From NCBI GenBank assembly GCA_009782555.1, contig WRIV01000008.1, forward strand, positions 59,397-123,396: 64,000 nucleotides of DNA, written 5' to 3'. Below are positions 51,883 to 60,099 of the stretch, piece by piece. The translations under genes were made by a program, and so were the position numbers. The notes beneath the pieces are model-generated. The model saw only the letters and a list, made by a program, of their open reading frames with translations, made no database searches and was not told the DNA's origin. The DNA comes from Treponema sp. Its GTDB lineage: Bacteria > Spirochaetota > Spirochaetia > Treponematales > Breznakiellaceae. The first letter of the stretch is position 1; each line of letters opens with the position of its first letter.

Positions 51883-53166
51883 ATGTTAACAGCAATCAAT
51901 CCCACCCATGTTGAAACGCCTCATCCTGAAAAGGAACCCTTTGGGGGAGAGTTCCGGCTTGACGGAGTAACCCGAAAAAAGGGCCGCAAAAACAGCGGTG
52001 CCGGGGTCTTTGCCAAGCTGCTCGCAGGGCTGGTCAACAAAAAAACACTAAGGCAGCCGGGGGTTGCTTTGGGAATCCTGGATTCAACAGAAACCGGAAT
52101 TTCCATGGAAACCGCCGGAGGCGGGAAAAAAGCTGGTTTAAAAGCGGCTTTTCCGCCGGCGGAAGGAAAGGGGCCGAAAAACTTCAAGGAAACCCTTTTT
52201 TTAAAGAAGGAAAGGCCCAAAGAAACGATCCTGGACCAAAACCGGGGCGAATTTGAGTTTTTGAACTTTGGATTCTTCCAACAATCTGGGGCCGAAGATC
52301 CGCTAAAAAAAAGTCAATCCTTTATCCCAGAAACGGTATCCCTTAAAAACGAGTATTCCGTACCGGTAAAAGAGACTTCGGAACGCAAGGTTCCTTTTAA
52401 AAAAGGGGAAACAACGGAAGATTTCGTTCAGGGAGAAGCCCGGAATGCGGTTTTGCAATTTAGAGGAGAAGCAAAACCCCTGAACCTGGATGGTCCGGAC
52501 AACAGGGGCGAAACAAAAAAAACCGGCCGGAAACGAAATTTGGCGGCTCTGGAAATCCATGATCTGCGTTCCTCATCCGGGGCGGAGACCGGAACTCTCA
52601 CCGAACGGGGCCTTAAAGGCGCCGAAGAAATCAGAAATGGCCCGGTGGAAGAAATTACCCTGGATCTCAGGCCTGAATCCCGGCAGGGAGAACGGAGCGA
52701 GGGACAAAAAACCACCTCCGCTGGGCAAAGTTTTGAACAGCTTTTGGCCCGGGAACTTCAAGGGGATCTTTCAGCAGACATCGTCAAACAGGCGGCGGTA
52801 ATACTCCGGGACGGCGGAGAGGGTACAATCAGGCTTTCCCTTAAACCAGAAACCCTGGGGAAGGTAAAGATACACCTGGAAATGGCCGAAAACAGGATAT
52901 CGGGGCATATTTTCGTGGAAAGCGAGGAAGCCCTGCGGGCCTTTGAACGGGAAATTCATACCCTGGAGCAGTCCTTCAGGGATTCCGGCTTTGAGGCATC
53001 ATTAAATGCGGCCCTTGATTACAAGAACGATGGGCAGCGATGGAAAGAAAAAGAAGTACAACCCTTCTTTTCGGAACGTCTGGCTGCTTCGTACGAAGAA
53101 TCAAGTACGGCGGAATTTTCCGGCAATGGTTCCGGTTTTGAATTCGCCGTTAATGTGTTTGCATAA
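51883..53166 (+). CDS. fliK: flagellar hook-length control protein FliK (Tap1-like)
   Basis: A 427-residue protein with a disordered Lys/Gly/Glu-rich N-terminal two thirds. The conserved C-terminal domain (about 285-375) reads GEGTIRLSLKPETLGKVKIHLEM...FVESEEALRAFEREIHTLEQ, the Flg_hook signature. It controls hook length by switching export substrate. I chose ATG 51883 with AGGAGG 11 nt upstream; ATG 51853 in the same frame lacks such a site. The equivalent T. pallidum gene (tap1) has the same place before flgD. Confidence 0.83.
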   Translation: MLTAINPTHVETPHPEKEPFGGEFRLDGVTRKKGRKNSGAGVFAKLLAGLVNKKTLRQPGVALGILDSTETGISMETAGGGKKAGLKAAFPPAEGKGPKNFKETLFLKKERPKETILDQNRGEFEFLNFGFFQQSGAEDPLKKSQSFIPETVSLKNEYSVPVKETSERKVPFKKGETTEDFVQGEARNAVLQFRGEAKPLNLDGPDNRGETKKTGRKRNLAALEIHDLRSSSGAETGTLTERGLKGAEEIRNGPVEEITLDLRPESRQGERSEGQKTTSAGQSFEQLLARELQGDLSADIVKQAAVILRDGGEGTIRLSLKPETLGKVKIHLEMAENRISGHIFVESEEALRAFEREIHTLEQSFRDSGFEASLNAALDYKNDGQRWKEKEVQPFFSERLAASYEESSTAEFSGNGSGFEFAVNVFA

Positions 53167-53186
53167 CCTAATAGAGGAGTAGTGTA

Positions 53187-53684
53187 ATGTCATCAGTAGA
53201 AAGCCCATGGCGGATGGATCCGCAGGAAAAAGCTCTGGTGGACATGGAAGTCAATAAAATTAATTATGAAATCTTTGAAAAGGACAAAGAAAACGGCAGG
53301 GTACCTAAACAATCCCTGGGAAAAGACGATTTTCTTCAGCTCCTGTTGAAACAGCTTGCTTATCAGGATCCGCTATCCCCCATGGAAAACACGGAATTTA
53401 TCGCACAGATGGCCCAATTTTCCAGTCTGGAGCAAATGACCGCCATGTCACAAAGTTTTGCCAGCCTTTCGAGCAGTTTAAGCCGTGATTTTTCCCGGAT
53501 AGCTGAACTGATCTCCGGAACAGAAGCTGCTTCCGCTCTGGGCAAACAGGTAGTATTGTCCGTGGGGGACGATAGGACAGTAGAGGGCGTGGTTCGTTCG
53601 GTAACCAAGGGAGGCGATCCTAGGATTATGGTCAACGGTTTCTACTACAACTGGAATCAGGTAGTAGAAGTGTTTGAGGAATAG
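53187..53684 (+). CDS. flgD: flagellar hook-capping protein FlgD
   Basis: A 165-residue hook-assembly scaffold. The N-terminal FlgD signature is complete: LGKDDFLQLLLKQLAYQDPLSPMENTEFIAQMAQFSSLEQM. The C-terminus (about 115-160) is a short Tudor-like segment, with no FLN domain, as is usual in spirochaetes. It is 20 nt after fliK and 12 nt before flgE. Confidence 0.93.
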   Translation: MSSVESPWRMDPQEKALVDMEVNKINYEIFEKDKENGRVPKQSLGKDDFLQLLLKQLAYQDPLSPMENTEFIAQMAQFSSLEQMTAMSQSFASLSSSLSRDFSRIAELISGTEAASALGKQVVLSVGDDRTVEGVVRSVTKGGDPRIMVNGFYYNWNQVVEVFEE

Positions 53685-53696
53685 GAGGTACCAATT

Positions 53697-55085
53697 ATGA
53701 TGCGTTCATTGTTTGCCGGCGTTTCGGGACTTCAAAACCACCAGACCCGCATGGATGTGGTGGGAAACAATATCGCCAATGTTAATACCACGGGCTTTAA
53801 AAAGGGCCGGGTAAATTTTCAGGATATGCTCTACCAGCAGATAGCCGGAGCGGCCCGTCCTACCGAAGACTTGGGCGGTATTAACCCAAAAGAAGTGGGT
53901 CTTGGAATGTCCATTGCTTCTATAGACACGATCCACATTCAAGGGGCTCTTCAAAGCACCGGAGTTGAGACAGATCTGGCCCTGGTGGGGACGGGCTTCT
54001 TTGTAATGCAAAGCGGAGACCAGACTTTCTATACCCGGGCGGGAAATTTCGGCCTGGATAAAGATGGAACCCTGGTTAATCCCGGCAACGGCATGAGGGT
54101 TCAAGGCTGGATGGCCCGGGATCAACTCTTGGATGTTTCCCGGGATGTGGAGGACCTGGTAATCCCCGTGGGTTCCAAGGATCCCGCCAGGGCCACTACT
54201 TTTGTAAATTTTGCCTGTAACATTGATAAACGGATTCCCGAACTTCCGGAAAACCCAACCCCCGCCCAGGTCATAGCCAGCACCTGGAGATCTTCCATAA
54301 AGGTCTTTGATAGCTTTGGCGACACCCATACCCTCCAGGTTGATTTTGTCCGGGTGCCGGGGACCAACAACACCTGGAATGCCACGGTAGTGGTGGATCC
54401 CGAAAGCGACCCGCCCACTAATGCGGCCATTGGGCTGGGAGAAGATGCCCCCGCAGTGGGCGGCCCCAACGTATTTACCGTCAACTTTGACAACAACGGA
54501 CTTCTCCTTTCCGCCCAGGATGGAGCGGGAAATGAATCCGGCGGTACAGGACAGGTGGTGATGAATGTTGCCTTTGATGTACTGAGTACCACCCCCGGCG
54601 ATGACGGCGCTCCTGTCCGGCAGGTTTTTGCCCTGGACTTGGGAACCGTGGGCGGCTATGATCGAAACATAACTCAGTATGCCAAGGAAAGTTCAACCAA
54701 GATGGTGGAACAGGACGGCTATACCATGGGATATTTGGACAATTTCAAAATTGACCAGAACGGAATTATCACCGGAGTATTCAGCAACGGCACCAACAGG
54801 GTCCTGGGCCAGGTAGCCCTGGCAAGTTTCCCCAACCAGGGAGGATTGGAAAAAGCAGGGGAAAATATGTTTGTCCAGTCTACCAACTCAGGTATTGCCA
54901 ACATAGGTCCAGCCCGGGTTGCCGGCAAGGGAAAAATTATTGCCGGTACCCTGGAAATGTCTAATGTTGATTTAGCCGATCAATTTGTGGACATGATCGT
55001 AACCCAGCGTGGTTTCCAGGCCAATTCCCGGACTATACAGACCGCAGATCAGATGCTGCAGGAACTATTAACGCTGAAACGCTAG
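53697..55085 (+). CDS. flgE: flagellar hook protein FlgE
   Basis: A 462-residue hook subunit. N-terminal [35 protein letters not shown] and C-terminal [34 protein letters not shown] are the D0 helices. Lys161 and Cys174 (in FACNIDKR) have the same 13-residue spacing as Lys165 and Cys178 of T. denticola FlgE, which form the lysinoalanine cross-links that stiffen periplasmic hooks. Asn175 next to the Cys is also kept. GGAGG precedes the start. A large hairpin follows the stop. Confidence 0.95.
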   Translation: MMRSLFAGVSGLQNHQTRMDVVGNNIANVNTTGFKKGRVNFQDMLYQQIAGAARPTEDLGGINPKEVGLGMSIASIDTIHIQGALQSTGVETDLALVGTGFFVMQSGDQTFYTRAGNFGLDKDGTLVNPGNGMRVQGWMARDQLLDVSRDVEDLVIPVGSKDPARATTFVNFACNIDKRIPELPENPTPAQVIASTWRSSIKVFDSFGDTHTLQVDFVRVPGTNNTWNATVVVDPESDPPTNAAIGLGEDAPAVGGPNVFTVNFDNNGLLLSAQDGAGNESGGTGQVVMNVAFDVLSTTPGDDGAPVRQVFALDLGTVGGYDRNITQYAKESSTKMVEQDGYTMGYLDNFKIDQNGIITGVFSNGTNRVLGQVALASFPNQGGLEKAGENMFVQSTNSGIANIGPARVAGKGKIIAGTLEMSNVDLADQFVDMIVTQRGFQANSRTIQTADQMLQELLTLKR

Positions 55086-55103
55086 TAAAGGGAGAGTGAA
55101 GGA

Positions 55104-55155
55104 GTGAAGACAGGGAAGGATAAGGGGTTAAAAGCTCTTTATCCTTCCGCTTCAC
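55104..55155 (+). promoter_or_regulatory. long hairpin between flgE and flbD
   Basis: Inner stem GGAAGGATAA (55114-55123) with TTATCCTTCC (55139-55148), 10 bp perfect, 15-nt loop. Outer stem GTGAAG (55104-55109) with CTTCAC (55150-55155), 6 bp perfect. No T tract follows, so it is unlikely to terminate; a 3'-end stabiliser or processing site for abundant flgE mRNA is more likely. Confidence 0.7.
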
Positions 55156-55174
55156 AACACACTTGTTCAAAACG

Positions 55175-55372
55175 ATGATTAAAGTAACCAGATTGAACGA
55201 AAAAGAATACTACATCAATCCTCATCAGATTGAATCCATTGAAGTGCATCCCGATACAACTTTGCTGATGCTGTCTGGAAAGCATGTAGTGGTTCGGGAA
55301 AGCGTGGATGAATTGATTAACCGGATTGTGGAATACCGCCGGCAGATTGGCGCCTTTAAAAACGAGGAGTAG
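55175..55372 (+). CDS. flbD: flagellar protein FlbD
   Basis: A 65-residue small protein of the FlbD family, starting MIKVTRLNEKEYYINPHQIESIE. Found between flgE and motA in spirochaetes and other phyla; its molecular role is poorly defined. I chose ATG 55175; a TTG at 55163 is less likely. No Shine-Dalgarno sequence precedes it. It lies 89 nt after flgE, behind the hairpin, and 5 nt before motA. Confidence 0.9.
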   Translation: MIKVTRLNEKEYYINPHQIESIEVHPDTTLLMLSGKHVVVRESVDELINRIVEYRRQIGAFKNEE

Positions 55373-55377
55373 GTACT

Positions 55378-56160
55378 ATGGAACTAGGAACCATAATCGG
55401 CCTGGCCGGTTGTTTTGCCATGATTGGACTCGGTATTATTACCGGCGGTTCCGGTCTTCTTACCTTTGTGGATATTCCTTCGGTATTGATCGTAGTGCTG
55501 GGTTCATGGTTTGCCCTCTTTACCTTTAGCGGCATGAGTGGCGCTCTTGGAATTTTCAATATTCTGGGTTTGGCCCTGAAAGTAACCACCTATGATGAAA
55601 AGGGGATCATTACCAAGCTGATGGGTATGTCTGAAAAGGCCCGCCGCGAAGGGCTTCTGGCTCTGGAAGAAGAATTGGAAGACCTGGAAGATGAATTTAT
55701 GAAAAAGGGCCTCAGGCTCGTGGTAGACGGTACGGATGCGGAAGTTATCCGTACCCTTATGGAAAACGAACTAAGCCAGCTGCAGGGCCGTCATGCAGCA
55801 AAAATTGGCGCCGTTAATATGTGGGCCACTCTGGCGCCCGGTCTTGGAATGTTGGGTACCGTTATCGGTCTTATTGGTATGTTAAAAAACCTGGAAGACA
55901 AAAGTGCCCTGGGACCCAACATGGCTGTGGCCCTTATCACCACTTTATACGGCTCAATGATGGCCAACTTAATTTTAATCCCCATATCGGGAAAGCTTTC
56001 GACCAAGGATGCTGATGAAACTCTGGTCAAGGAAATGCAGATAGAAGGGGTTCTTTCCATTCAGGCCGGAGATAATCCCCGGATTCTGGCGATGAAACTT
56101 CTTTCCTATCTGGAACCGGAGGGGCGTAAAGCTGTAGAAGCGGAAGTCTTAAAAGACTAG
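55378..56160 (+). CDS. motA: flagellar stator protein MotA
   Basis: A 260-residue stator subunit with four helices. The last two contain WATLAPGLGMLGTVIGLIGML and LITTLYGSMMANLILIPIS, including the conserved prolines of the ion channel. The cytoplasmic loop has the charged EELEDLEDEFMKKGLRLVVDG region that meets FliG. GGAG lies upstream; motB starts 8 nt later. Confidence 0.95.
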   Translation: MELGTIIGLAGCFAMIGLGIITGGSGLLTFVDIPSVLIVVLGSWFALFTFSGMSGALGIFNILGLALKVTTYDEKGIITKLMGMSEKARREGLLALEEELEDLEDEFMKKGLRLVVDGTDAEVIRTLMENELSQLQGRHAAKIGAVNMWATLAPGLGMLGTVIGLIGMLKNLEDKSALGPNMAVALITTLYGSMMANLILIPISGKLSTKDADETLVKEMQIEGVLSIQAGDNPRILAMKLLSYLEPEGRKAVEAEVLKD

Positions 56161-56168
56161 GTAGAGGA

Positions 56169-56897
56169 ATGGCAAAAAAGGCAAAAAAAGAAGCTAAAAA
56201 AGCATCAGGTGACTGGATTGTAACCTATTCAGACATGGTTACCCTTATGCTTTGCTTCTTTGTGGCCCTCTTTAACCCTGACGATGCGGATCCTACAGTG
56301 CTCCAACAAATGATCTCCGCATTTAACGCCATTGGCATGGGGGCTTCCACCGGCGGCAATACCATCACCACGGGAAAAAGCGCCGATCTGGGCAATACCA
56401 TAATGGAACTGCCGTCCCTGGACCGGGGCCGTAATCTGGGTACCGCCGTCAGGCGGGCCATGAGCCTCTTTCAGGTAGAAGTAAAATCCAACAAAGTCCG
56501 GATTACCCACGATGAACGGGGGGTAATTATCAGCCTGGCATCGGATATTTTCTTTGCCCCCGCCAGTGCGGAGATCAATTACGAAGACAGCCGGGATATT
56601 CTGCTCCGACTTGCCACCCTTCTTAATTCCCAGGAAGTGGCGGGCAGGCGTTTCCGTATAGAAGGCCATACCGACAGTTCCGACACAGATCCCGCGATGT
56701 GGCCTTCCAACTGGGAACTTTCTTCTGCCCGGTCCCTGGCGGTACTGCACTATCTAGCTGACATCGGGGTCGAAGAAAGCCGTTTTCAGGCCGCGGCCTT
56801 TGCCGCCACCATGCCCATCAGCCGGGACGATACGGCCGAGGGACGGATGAACAACCGCCGGGTGGATATTGTTATCCTGGACGGAGCGCACCTGTAA
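56169..56897 (+). CDS. motB: flagellar stator protein MotB
   Basis: A 242-residue stator subunit. Lys-rich N-terminus, then a single helix with the proton-carrying Asp22 in WIVTYSDMVTLMLCFFVALF. The C-terminal OmpA-like peptidoglycan-binding domain has IEGHTDSSDTDPAMWPSNWELSSARS and MNNRRVDIVI. In T. pallidum and Borrelia fliL/fliM follow motB; here tyrS follows instead, so the operon is split after this gene. Confidence 0.95.
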   Translation: MAKKAKKEAKKASGDWIVTYSDMVTLMLCFFVALFNPDDADPTVLQQMISAFNAIGMGASTGGNTITTGKSADLGNTIMELPSLDRGRNLGTAVRRAMSLFQVEVKSNKVRITHDERGVIISLASDIFFAPASAEINYEDSRDILLRLATLLNSQEVAGRRFRIEGHTDSSDTDPAMWPSNWELSSARSLAVLHYLADIGVEESRFQAAAFAATMPISRDDTAEGRMNNRRVDIVILDGAHL

Positions 56898-56900
56898 CGA

Positions 56901-56929
56901 TTGAATAAACAACGGTTTTAGTGTAGTTT
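56901..56929 (+). promoter_or_regulatory. possible leaderless promoter of tyrS
   Basis: TTGAAT (56901-56906), 17-nt spacer, TAGTTT (56924-56929), exactly 6 nt before GTG 56936. The in-frame TAG at 56924-56926 rules out any earlier start and no Shine-Dalgarno sequence is present. The -10 match is weak. Confidence 0.4.
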
Positions 56930-56935
56930 TTTTTT

Positions 56936-58222
56936 GTGAACAGCACCCTTTCAAATCTAAAAGAACGGGGTTTTCTTTCCCAGTGTACGAATACGGCAAA
57001 TCTTTCTGCGGCCATGGATTCAGGGCCGGTTACCTTTTATGTGGGCTGTGATCCTACCGGGCCCAGCCTCCACATCGGCCACATGGTTCCTTTTTTTGCG
57101 TTTCGCCATTTGATAACAGCGGGGCACAAAGGCATTGCCCTGATTGGCGCCGGAACTGCAAGGATCGGCGATCCTTCGGGAAAAACCGAGATGCGGAAAA
57201 TTTTAAGTTATGAATCCCTGGATGCCAACGCCGCTGCCATCTCTGCCCAGTTAAGCCGTTTTTTTGGTGCCGCCGCCGGCTCATTTACATTTGCCAATAA
57301 CAAGGACTGGCTTGCGGATCTCAATTACATCGACTTTCTCCGGGAAATAGGGAGCCACTTTTCGGTTAACCGCATGCTGAGTTTCGAAGCCTACAAACTC
57401 AGACTGGAAACAGGTCTTTCCTTTCTTGAATTCAACTACCAGCTTTTGCAAAGTTATGATTTTCTTGAACTGTACCGCCGTTACGGAAATATGCTTCAGA
57501 TTGGCGGAGACGATCAATGGGGAAATATCGTCGCCGGTGCGGATCTGATCCGCCGTATCGAAGGAGTGGAAGCCTTTGGGCTGACCTTTCCCCTGATAAG
57601 CACATCGGACGGCAAAAAAATGGGCAAGACCGAGAGGGGAGCTCTCTTTCTTGACCCGTCAATGACCAGTCCCTATGATTTTTTCCAGTACTGGCGCAAT
57701 GTTCAGGATGCCGATGTTAGGCGATTTCTTTTGATGTTCACCTTTCTTTCTGCGGAGGAATGTGAAAATCTTGCCGGGAAGAACCCAAATGAAGCAAAAG
57801 AAAGGTTAGCCTGGGAAGTAACCGCCTTAATCCACGGCAGGGAAGAAGCTGACAAGGCACTGGCAGGGGCGAAGGCTGCCTTTGGCGGGGGAGGCGACCG
57901 GGGTGCCATGCCCACGATTACGTTAAGCAGGGCTAAGTTTAATTCAGGCTATAGCATCGTGGATCTTTTTACCGATACAAAACTTGCTGTTACCAAAAGC
58001 GAAGCCCGCCGTCTGGTGGAACAGGGCGGAGCCTTTGTTGGTTCAGCGTCCGCTGCAGCAAGCGCAGCGGCAGATGATCCGGCTGGGCTTCTTCCGATCA
58101 CCGATGTAAGGGCGGCAATAAAAGCGGATTCTCTTGATGCGGCGGGGGAGCTTATTCTAAGGGCAGGAAAAAAACGCTACTGCCGGATATTAGCAGTTGA
58201 GCCTTTTACAAAATTCAGTTAA
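56936..58222 (+). CDS. tyrS: tyrosyl-tRNA synthetase
   Basis: Class I synthetase, 428 residues. HIGH motif in CDPTGPSLHIGHM; KMSKS-type motif DGKKMGKTERGAL; GGDDQWGNIVAG tyrosine-pocket segment. The C-terminal S4-like RNA-binding domain (about 335-428) contains an Ala/Ser-rich insertion, GSASAAASAAADDPAG. The start is GTG 56936, forced by an in-frame stop just upstream, without a ribosome-binding site. It replaces fliL/fliM as the gene after motB. Confidence 0.95.
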   Translation: MNSTLSNLKERGFLSQCTNTANLSAAMDSGPVTFYVGCDPTGPSLHIGHMVPFFAFRHLITAGHKGIALIGAGTARIGDPSGKTEMRKILSYESLDANAAAISAQLSRFFGAAAGSFTFANNKDWLADLNYIDFLREIGSHFSVNRMLSFEAYKLRLETGLSFLEFNYQLLQSYDFLELYRRYGNMLQIGGDDQWGNIVAGADLIRRIEGVEAFGLTFPLISTSDGKKMGKTERGALFLDPSMTSPYDFFQYWRNVQDADVRRFLLMFTFLSAEECENLAGKNPNEAKERLAWEVTALIHGREEADKALAGAKAAFGGGGDRGAMPTITLSRAKFNSGYSIVDLFTDTKLAVTKSEARRLVEQGGAFVGSASAAASAAADDPAGLLPITDVRAAIKADSLDAAGELILRAGKKRYCRILAVEPFTKFS

Positions 58223-58267
58223 TAGAACCTTTTCCAAAATCTGAAGTTTTGGAATATATCATATGGA

Positions 58268-59908
58268 TCAATAGCCGTCGGACATGGCGCGGTTCAGATC
58301 CCGCTGGTAGAGGTCCTGGTAGGTATAACTGCGGCCACGGAGTTTGTCTTTTATGGGCTGAGCAAAGGGAACGTGACGCCAGAAAATGCCGCGGACTTCT
58401 TTATCAAGTTTTTGGATAGCTTCGCTTTCCTTGGTCATCCATGTAATATAGTCGTCGATAAAGGTTTCTTTTAGATCACCTTTGAGCTTCATTTTCTGAA
58501 ACCACTGGTAGTAGTTTCCCGTTAAACCTTCTTCCATCCAGTAATAGGATGCCTTTTCCTTGGCAACCTGCCATCGCAGATCCGCCACAGCCGCGAGGAT
58601 TGCAATAAAAAGATTTTTTGGATATAGGGGCAGAGCAATACGGCCCCGGCTGGTGGCCCGGTTAAAACGATCAAAAGGTTCCCAGCAAACTCCATAATCT
58701 CCGTAACTGGGGACAAGGACAATATAGGGGACAATACGGTTAAGCCGGTTTTTGTAGGAACGGCAAAATGCTTCGGGGTCGATGCTTTCGATTTTTGCCA
58801 GGATGCTTATTACATTTTCCCGGTAACCTACATCGTTGGGGCCGCAGCGGAAATACTCGCCGCTTAATATGGGGAAGTGGTTTCCCTGACGGCCTATGGT
58901 CATCTTGGCCATCTGCCGGACCGTATTAAACTCCGTATCCACCGCCCCCATATCAACCTGGACGCCGCCCCCCTCTTCGGCAATTTTTCCTTCCAGGGTT
59001 CTTACATCGGCTTCCGCCTGGTAGAAATCCCTAAGGTACATGTCCAGGTCGTGATCGTTCCTAAGGAGGTTTTTGAGCATTTCATGAATTTCGTTAAACA
59101 TCTTCTTTTGGGTATCCGAATAACAGGCATTGACATCCGGCAGTCCGTCCAGGGGATAATGTTCTGTCAAATTCTTAATCCGCTCCCTAAGGGCCCTTTC
59201 CATGTTGATCCGTTCCTCATCCTTGGCCTTTAGGAGGCTCCGGGCGCCGTCCCGCTTGCCGTTAGCCTTATCAAGAAGAGACTGAAGTTTGGAGGAGGCA
59301 CTAGTCCTGGAAACCCGCACCTCGTCGGTGGCGGAATTTCTGATCTTCCCGGTTCCTACCGCTTTAAACCATTCATCAAGATAGTAAACCGGCTGATTGA
59401 GTTCATTTTCCAGTACCAGTTTGGCAAAAAAATCCCGGTGCTCGGGGGTAAGAAAGGTAGGATGAAGAATAAAAAACCGTAATAGGAGCTTCTTTGTGTC
59501 CGGCAGGGTTCCTGGCGCTTTGCGGGCTATATGGCCCATAAAATCCCAAAAGGCGGTGGTTGCCTGCTGCCGGTATACGCCCCGGTCCTTGGGATCCTTG
59601 GTTCCCACATATTTCTGCAGAATATTGTGAACCCGCTGAGCGCCGTCTCCTTCACCGGAAAGAGCCGCTTTGTAAAAATTAGGATCCGCCAGTGTTGGAT
59701 TAGGGGCAGTCTCAAAACGTTTAGTAATTTCCGGAAAACCTTCCGCATTAAGATCAACTTCCGATTCCGCGGATTTTTTGTCATCCAGTTCAAGGGGCTC
59801 GTTAAACAGAGTGGAATAGTCCGGCGGCGGTGCAGAAGCGGTGGAAGTACCTGCCCCAAGAAGGGCGGCAATTTCCGGGTCCATCTCCCCTTGAAACATA
59901 TTTGCCAT
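58268..59908 (-). CDS. unrecognised cytoplasmic protein
   Basis: A 546-residue soluble protein I do not recognise. A low-complexity acidic N-terminus (about 1-60) is followed by a helical middle. Residues about 205-250 look like a coiled coil (SSKLQSLLDKANGKRDGARSL...ERALRERIKNL). The C-terminal third is rich in aromatic residues (YIVLVPSYGDYGVCWEPFDRFNRATSRGRIALPLYP). There is no signal peptide or membrane segment. Its promoter overlaps the terminator of tRNA-Ala, and the start should be leaderless. It may be lineage-specific. Confidence 0.75.
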   Translation of the reverse strand: MANMFQGEMDPEIAALLGAGTSTASAPPPDYSTLFNEPLELDDKKSAESEVDLNAEGFPEITKRFETAPNPTLADPNFYKAALSGEGDGAQRVHNILQKYVGTKDPKDRGVYRQQATTAFWDFMGHIARKAPGTLPDTKKLLLRFFILHPTFLTPEHRDFFAKLVLENELNQPVYYLDEWFKAVGTGKIRNSATDEVRVSRTSASSKLQSLLDKANGKRDGARSLLKAKDEERINMERALRERIKNLTEHYPLDGLPDVNACYSDTQKKMFNEIHEMLKNLLRNDHDLDMYLRDFYQAEADVRTLEGKIAEEGGGVQVDMGAVDTEFNTVRQMAKMTIGRQGNHFPILSGEYFRCGPNDVGYRENVISILAKIESIDPEAFCRSYKNRLNRIVPYIVLVPSYGDYGVCWEPFDRFNRATSRGRIALPLYPKNLFIAILAAVADLRWQVAKEKASYYWMEEGLTGNYYQWFQKMKLKGDLKETFIDDYITWMTKESEAIQKLDKEVRGIFWRHVPFAQPIKDKLRGRSYTYQDLYQRDLNRAMSDGY

Positions 59909-59916
59909 AATCCCTT

Positions 59917-59945
59917 ATAATACACAAAAAAGCCGGGTTTTGCAA
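59917..59945 (-). promoter_or_regulatory. leaderless promoter embedded in the tRNA-Ala terminator
   Basis: Minus strand: TTGCAA (59945-59940), 17-nt spacer, TATTAT (59922-59917), 8 nt before ATG 59908, leader about 2 nt. The -35 box lies in the loop and inner stem of the terminator hairpin, and the spacer covers the other arm plus the T tract. Confidence 0.6.
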
Positions 59946-59954
59946 CCCGGCTTT
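59926..59954 (-). terminator. intrinsic terminator of tRNA-Ala
   Basis: Stem AAAGCCGGGTT / AACCCGGCTTT (11 bp) with a 4-nt loop, ending on the minus strand in six T residues, 10 nt past the tRNA 3' end. Confidence 0.88.
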
Positions 59955-59963
59955 ACTATTTTC

Positions 59964-60037
59964 TGGAGGTGAGGGGAATTGAACCCCTGACCTCTTGAAT
60001 GCCATTCAAACGCTCTAGCCAACTGAGCTACACCCCC
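59964..60037 (-). tRNA. tRNA-Ala (anticodon GGC)
   Basis: Cloverleaf on the minus strand: acceptor GGGGGTG/CACCTCC, with one G-U pair; D arm GCTC/GAGC, anticodon loop ATGGCAT (anticodon GGC, reading GCC/GCU), T arm AGGGG/CCCCT with TTCAATT. Discriminator A, CCA not encoded. An intrinsic terminator follows at once, so it is a single-tRNA transcription unit. Confidence 0.95.
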
Positions 60038-60048
60038 AGAATGGTATT

Positions 60049-60077
60049 ACCGTACTGATTTACGGCATTTGTGTCAA
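60049..60077 (-). promoter_or_regulatory. tRNA-Ala promoter
   Basis: Minus strand: TTGACA (60077-60072), 17-nt spacer, TACGGT (60054-60049). The predicted start is about 5 nt before the mature tRNA 5' end. Confidence 0.55.
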
Positions 60078-60099
60078 TTCCTTTTTCGGTATAATGGGC

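Noticed and set aside
58232..58254. Inverted repeat TTCCAAAA/TTTTGGAA after tyrS as terminator
   Set aside because: The stem is short and AT-rich and no T tract follows; it could be chance.
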